Source: Pseudomonadota bacterium (lineage in GTDB: Bacteria > Pseudomonadota > Gammaproteobacteria > Burkholderiales > Rhodocyclaceae). Taken from it: a DNA stretch of 6,351 bases. Where the stretch lies: positions 1 to 6,351 of the forward strand of contig WRJU01000141.1 of the NCBI GenBank assembly GCA_009778425.1, in the 5' to 3' direction. A program made the position numbers and the translations under genes. Below, one piece after another: positions 5,451-6,351 of this stretch. The notes under the pieces were generated by a model, which was not told the origin of the DNA, did no database searches, and saw only the letters and a program-made list of their open reading frames with translations. Within the stretch, counting starts at the first letter, position 1; each line of letters opens with the position of its first letter.

Positions 5451-6215
5451 TCAAACAACATAGGGATCGGCATACCCGAGCACGCCAAGGATTTCACGTT
5501 CATGCGCTTCCATCACCGTGGCATCGGCCTTCTTCTTATGGTCAAACCCTTGCAGATGCAGCATGCCATGCACCACGAGGTGCGCAAAATGCGCATCGAG
5601 CGCCTTGCCCTGTTCACTCGCCTCGCGCACCACCACCGGTACACATAGCACGAGATCGCCGATCATGGATTCGCCATTGCCCTTTTCCTTTTGGGCCTTC
5701 TCTCCCTTTTTGTTCTCGCCATAGGCAAACGTCAGCACATTCGTGGCGTAATCCTTGCCGCGATAATTCTTGTTCAAGGCGCGGCCTTCCGCCTCCCCGA
5801 CCAGCCGCACCGTAAGCTCGACATCCTGGAGAAGAGCCGCCTGCGCCCAGCGCCGCACCTGATGCTTCCTGGGCGTGTTGTCCCGATCCGCCCCCTCCAC
5901 CGCCTTCTGGACTGAAAGGCTCAGCATCGGCCCCGCTGCCGGAACCCCCCCATCTTCCGCAGGCGAATCGTTCGGCACATCCACCCGCAGGCTGATAACG
6001 TTACTGGCGCACGGCTGTACGCTGATGACCGGGGCAGAGTTGTCGGAAGTCGCTACCGCCTCAATTTCAAGGTCGTAGCCGCCCGTTTCCGAAAACAGGA
6101 AAAGCAGGCGCCGGTCTCCCCCAAAATCCACCTCAATCTGCCCGACGCTCGATTTGCTGCTCTTGCCATTGCTATCCGTCACGATGACTTGCGGTTTGCC
6201 CGTTTCTTTCGCCAT
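5451..6215 (-). CDS. ybeY: YbeY endoribonuclease / rRNA maturation factor with an unusual N-terminal extension
   Basis: Zinc-dependent RNase of the YbeY (UPF0054) family, needed for 16S rRNA 3'-end maturation and ribosome quality control. The zinc-binding motif HGMLHLQGFDH is present, with His216, His220 and His226 counted from the ATG. Upstream are the family phrases ELTVRLVGEAEGRALNKNYRGKDYATNVLTFAYGE and IGDLVLC (split here only for description). The core occupies roughly residues 97-254. The first 96 or so residues are extra: a mostly beta-like stretch (about 9-80) and a Gly/Pro/Ala linker (about 82-95) that I do not recognise. A short Lys/Glu-rich insert lies near 167-183. Start: ATG at 6215 shares one base with the phoH stop (TGATG). 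GTG at 6218 is an alternative one codon longer, overlapping as GTGA. AAGGGA lies just upstream. An internal ATG at 5924-5926 would give a normal-length protein but lacks a good ribosome site. Confidence 0.92.
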   Translation of the reverse strand: MAKETGKPQVIVTDSNGKSSKSSVGQIEVDFGGDRRLLFLFSETGGYDLEIEAVATSDNSAPVISVQPCASNVISLRVDVPNDSPAEDGGVPAAGPMLSLSVQKAVEGADRDNTPRKHQVRRWAQAALLQDVELTVRLVGEAEGRALNKNYRGKDYATNVLTFAYGENKKGEKAQKEKGNGESMIGDLVLCVPVVVREASEQGKALDAHFAHLVVHGMLHLQGFDHKKKADATVMEAHEREILGVLGYADPYVV

Positions 6216-6351
6216 CACTTCCCTTCCTCTCTTTTATGGTCATAAGCCTCAACGATACGCGCAACCAGCGGATGACGCACGACGTCTTCCTTGCCGAACT
6301 CGGTAAATGCCAGCCCGCGCACCTTCGCCAGCACCTCGCGCGCCTCCGCCA
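6215..6351 (-). CDS. ybeZ: PhoH-like ATPase (YbeZ), C-terminal end only
   Basis: The last 44 complete codons of an open frame enter from the right edge and end at TGA 6217-6215. The sequence includes GLAFTEFGKEDVVRHPLVAR and then IVEAYDHKREEGK. The DVVRHPLVxRIVxAY end is characteristic of the PhoH/YbeZ family of P-loop NTPases, which neighbour and interact with YbeY. The Walker motifs lie outside the window. The stop overlaps the ybeY start, fitting a coupled operon. Confidence 0.88.
   Translation of the reverse strand, partial: AEAREVLAKVRGLAFTEFGKEDVVRHPLVARIVEAYDHKREEGK

Noticed and set aside
1..6351. CRISPR array, tRNA, rRNA, insertion sequence or phage genes
   Set aside because: No regularly spaced repeats, no tRNA-like cloverleaf, no transposase or integrase frame and no terminal inverted repeats were seen on either strand.

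Overview
The window reads as chromosomal DNA of a Gram-negative bacterium, most likely a betaproteobacterium. The grounds are the phoH-ybeY-corC-lnt gene order, the apolipoprotein N-acyltransferase (an outer-membrane lipoprotein enzyme), the enteric-like AhpC/AhpF pair, and a YbeY core with the phrase KDYATNVLTFAY, which I associate with betaproteobacterial homologues. The taxon is an inference from these features; there is no rRNA or other phylogenetic marker in the window.

Layout. (1) Positions 1-2172 hold a peroxide-detoxification unit on the minus strand: an ahpC promoter with a good OxyR-type operator (2136-2172), ahpC (2028-1459), a strong intrinsic terminator plus two further hairpins, then ahpF (from 1232, running off the left edge). 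(2) Positions 2173-3057 are a visibly more AT-rich patch. It carries a plus-strand bacteriohemerythrin with all seven diiron ligands (2383-2853), immediately followed by a decayed second copy of the same gene (2884-3026) that lacks a start codon and most of its body. (3) From 3058 to the right edge lies a tightly packed minus-strand operon, transcribed phoH (C-terminal end only), ybeY, corC, lnt. Its junctions are a TGATG (or GTGA) overlap, an 18-base gap and an ATGA overlap.

How they work together. AhpF passes electrons from NAD(P)H through FAD and disulfides to AhpC, which reduces peroxides; OxyR control fits this. The hemerythrin is divergent from ahpC and shares its 354-base upstream region, so joint control of an O2-binding protein with a peroxidase is plausible but unproven. 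The phoH-ybeY-corC-lnt operon combines RNA/ribosome maturation (PhoH-like ATPase, YbeY endoribonuclease), a CBS-domain protein linked to Mg/Co efflux, and the last step of lipoprotein acylation.

Most unusual points: a roughly 97-residue N-terminal extension of unknown kind on YbeY, the tandem hemerythrin remnant, and the multi-hairpin spacer between ahpC and ahpF. I do not see a clearly new multi-gene system here.
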